In this document: positions 4,317-5,837 of the stretch, in pieces | Position numbering within the stretch: position 1 is the first letter of the stretch | How the letters are laid out: each line of letters starts with the position of its first letter | Assembly (NCBI GenBank): GCA_016926765.1 | Contig: JAFGNY010000322.1 | Span: 1 to 5,837, forward strand | DNA: 5,837 bases | Direction of reading: 5' to 3' | DNA from: Bacteroidales bacterium | GTDB lineage: Bacteria > Bacteroidota > Bacteroidia > Bacteroidales > FEN-979 | Translations under genes and position numbers: made by a program | Notes under the pieces: generated by a model | Told to the model about the DNA's origin: nothing | Seen by the model: the letters and a program-made list of their open reading frames with translations, nothing else | Databases searched by the model: none

Positions 4317-5837
4317 TCATTTTCTTCTTCCTGACCGCCACCATACCAGAAATCCTACAATACTGATCTCAAGTGTAAACAGACCTACCAGTGGAACAAC
4401 GAGAATATACCAGGCTCCCAGCAATGGCTCAAAAATCCTGCAGGTGTGTATCTCAAGTGCAACACTCCATAATGAAATTGGGCTTTTACTGATCATTTCC
4501 TCCGGCATAGGTGGAAACCATTTGTCTCTGAACAGGTAGATAGCACCACTCATATAATCGAAGAGTACTTCGTTGTTACCCAGATCCTGAATATCTGGAT
4601 GTCTGAATAAAGGGAAACTCCCCTTCCTTTTTGGGGTGGGGTGCTTTCCTGAAGGGGAGGGGCCGGGGGTTGGGTTAAGGTATCCCGCCACGGAAATCTC
4701 TCCGAAAGGGGTACCTCTTCCTGTTGACCGGTAGGGCATTTTGGTGAAATAGTCGGTGATCCTACCGGTTTGCGGTTCCCAGAGGAAGATGCCGCTGAAG
4801 GAGCCAATCAGGAAACGGAAAGGATCAACCTGTTGAAAGAGATTGATCCCCATGACGCTTACCGGAGGCTGGACCGGAAAAGGCATCAGGTGTGTCGAAA
4901 ATCCGGGATCAGCCTGGTATATCCCTTCGGAAGTAGCTACCAACCAGCGGGTTCCTGTGTCATCCCACAGCAGGTCCCTGAAACGGTCGAACCAGGGGTT
5001 GGGATCGGCCAGTTCCGTATAGGGGATTTTTCCTACCCGTGCGTTGGCGATGGGGATCAGCAACGGGGGCCGCAAGAACATCCCGGTAAGGGTGGTGAGG
5101 ATCAGCAGCAGGATCGTCCATGATCCCAGCGTGTTGTGCCATCGCAAGGTATTGCGGTTGAACCGTTTCAACCGGCTTCGCCCGATGCCATCACGCAGTT
5201 TCTTCAGCCGGTAGGGAACAAAAAAGTAGATCAGTCCGGTGATACAGAGGATGATGAAGATCACCCCAACGGCATCGACCATGAGTTTCCCCGCCAACCC
5301 GTAAATCTCCCCGCTGTGAATCACCCAGAGGGTTTTAAAGAGTCCGGTTTTCCCGTCGTCACCGGCTCCGGCCGGAACCCGGATCACCGTAAACACAGAT
5401 CCCGTTAAGGCTTCCGGGGATGTACTCCCTTCAACCCCGGGAGAAGGTTCCTCGCGATTTTGCAGAGCCAGGCCGGTATCATGGATCCGTGATACCAGCA
5501 GGTGTGAGCGGGTCATCACCAGCAGTGAATCGCCTTTGGCCAGCACCTTCACGATCCGCTCCTCATTTACCGGCATGGGTACCTTGTCCCATCTTCTCCC
5601 ATCAGGATCAAACCGGTACAACCCAAAGAGGGTGCCGGCGTGAATGCCGGTCACCGGATCGACTGAAACCGAAGCGACTTTCCGGTTATCGATCCCATCG
5701 GGAAAACCGGAGTTGAGATCAGAAAAGGCACTGAATGAATTGTCTGTCAACCAAATACCAATGTTTCCATAGACCAGCAGACTATCCGTTCCCCAGGGTA
5801 CGCCTCCGCGGATGGCAGCCAGGTTCCAGTTGTGATA
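4317..5837 (-). CDS. PepSY-associated transmembrane protein, C-terminal 506 residues (5' end beyond window)
   Basis: The frame is open to the window edge; the TTG at 5750 is an internal leucine, because 29 more sensible codons (ending VYGNIGIW) precede it. Residues below are numbered from the window edge. Residues 1-130 include a periplasmic segment with repeated 'GLYRFDPDGRRWDKV'-like strands. HSGEIYGLAGKL at 174-185 leads into a membrane helix at about 186-207 (DAVGVIFIILCITGLIYFF). RWHNTLGSW at 232-240 leads into a second helix ending LTTLTGMF, both typical of PepSY_TM proteins. A propeller-like stretch (GIYQADPG, GIFLWEPQTGRI) follows, then a final helix at about 473-500 and a basic tail. 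Such proteins are often linked to iron or siderophore uptake and membrane electron transfer, but no partner is visible here. Residues 387-412 come from an inserted repeat. Confidence 0.87.
   Translation of the reverse strand, partial: YHNWNLAAIRGGVPWGTDSLLVYGNIGIWLTDNSFSAFSDLNSGFPDGIDNRKVASVSVDPVTGIHAGTLFGLYRFDPDGRRWDKVPMPVNEERIVKVLAKGDSLLVMTRSHLLVSRIHDTGLALQNREEPSPGVEGSTSPEALTGSVFTVIRVPAGAGDDGKTGLFKTLWVIHSGEIYGLAGKLMVDAVGVIFIILCITGLIYFFVPYRLKKLRDGIGRSRLKRFNRNTLRWHNTLGSWTILLLILTTLTGMFLRPPLLIPIANARVGKIPYTELADPNPWFDRFRDLLWDDTGTRWLVATSEGIYQADPGFSTHLMPFPVQPPVSVMGINLFQQVDPFRFLIGSFSGIFLWEPQTGRITDYFTKMPYRSTGRGTPFGEISVAGYLNPTPGPSPSGKHPTPKRKGSFPLFRHPDIQDLGNNEVLFDYMSGAIYLFRDKWFPPMPEEMISKSPISLWSVALEIHTCRIFEPLLGAWYILVVPLVGLFTLEISIVGFLVWWRSGRRK
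4602..4679 (-). repeat. GC-rich palindromic (REP-like) repeat inserted in frame in the PepSY_TM gene
   Basis: About 78 bases with a composition unlike the surrounding gene. It includes a perfect 9-bp inverted repeat, CTCCCCTTC (4618-4626) and GAAGGGGAG (4651-4659), with a 24-base G/T-rich loop, flanked by GGCCGGGGGTTGGGTT (4661-4676). In the gene frame it reads LNPTPGPSPSGKHPTPK followed by RKGSFPLFR, a proline-rich peptide of a kind I recall from repeats translated inside Bacteroidota genes. The length fits 26 codons without a stop or frameshift, so the host gene stays open. The outer limits are estimated from where family-like protein sequence resumes. Confidence 0.72.

Noticed and set aside
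5425..5443. Second possible inserted repeat (CTCCC...GGGAG) in the PepSY_TM gene, encoding EEPSPGVEGSTSPE
   Set aside because: The arms are only five bases and the flanking sequence does not match the repeat at 4602-4679; a natural linker is as likely.
4770..5716. Several plus-strand frames of 90-117 codons
   Set aside because: They lie antisense to the PepSY_TM gene in GC-rich sequence, where stop codons are rare, and their translations are unstructured.

Overview
The window most likely comes from a member of the Bacteroidota (a Bacteroidales-like anaerobe). The evidence is the nrfHA gene pair with Bacteroidota-like sequences, weak or absent Shine-Dalgarno motifs replaced by A-rich leaders, a Bacteroidota-style lipoprotein, and two kinds of short repeat that I know from intergenic DNA of this phylum. 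The genus cannot be told. Every gene I can support is on the minus strand, so transcription runs from high to low coordinates.

Layout, in the order of transcription. (1) 5837-4317: the C-terminal 506 residues of a PepSY-associated transmembrane (PepSY_TM) membrane protein, cut by the window edge and carrying an in-frame insertion of a GC-rich palindromic repeat. (2) 4236/4137-1007: an AT-rich block of four tightly packed genes, all apparently exported or membrane-anchored. They are a YiiX/YebB-type permuted papain-fold (NlpC/P60-related) hydrolase, a DUF4878-type lipoprotein, a secreted two-domain protein of unknown function, and a secreted protein whose C-terminal third looks like the CsgG/FlgO-type fold. 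(3) 913-1: nrfH (tetraheme membrane quinol dehydrogenase) followed by the start of nrfA (ammonia-forming nitrite reductase), separated by a 7-bp tandem repeat array.

Functionally, nrfHA is a dissimilatory nitrite-to-ammonium module: NrfH takes electrons from the quinol pool and passes them to NrfA on the outer face of the cytoplasmic membrane. The four-gene block is probably a separate operon acting at the cell envelope. Its role is unknown and it is the least explained part of the window. Its lower GC relative to both flanks makes it look like a distinct cassette.

Three start calls matter. nrfH uses GTG. The gene ending at 2225 should start at the ATG at 3085, not at the upstream TTG. The hydrolase gene has only a TTG at 4137, although a convincing membrane helix is encoded in frame upstream of it. 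No RNA genes, CRISPR arrays, transposases or convincing rho-independent terminators were seen.
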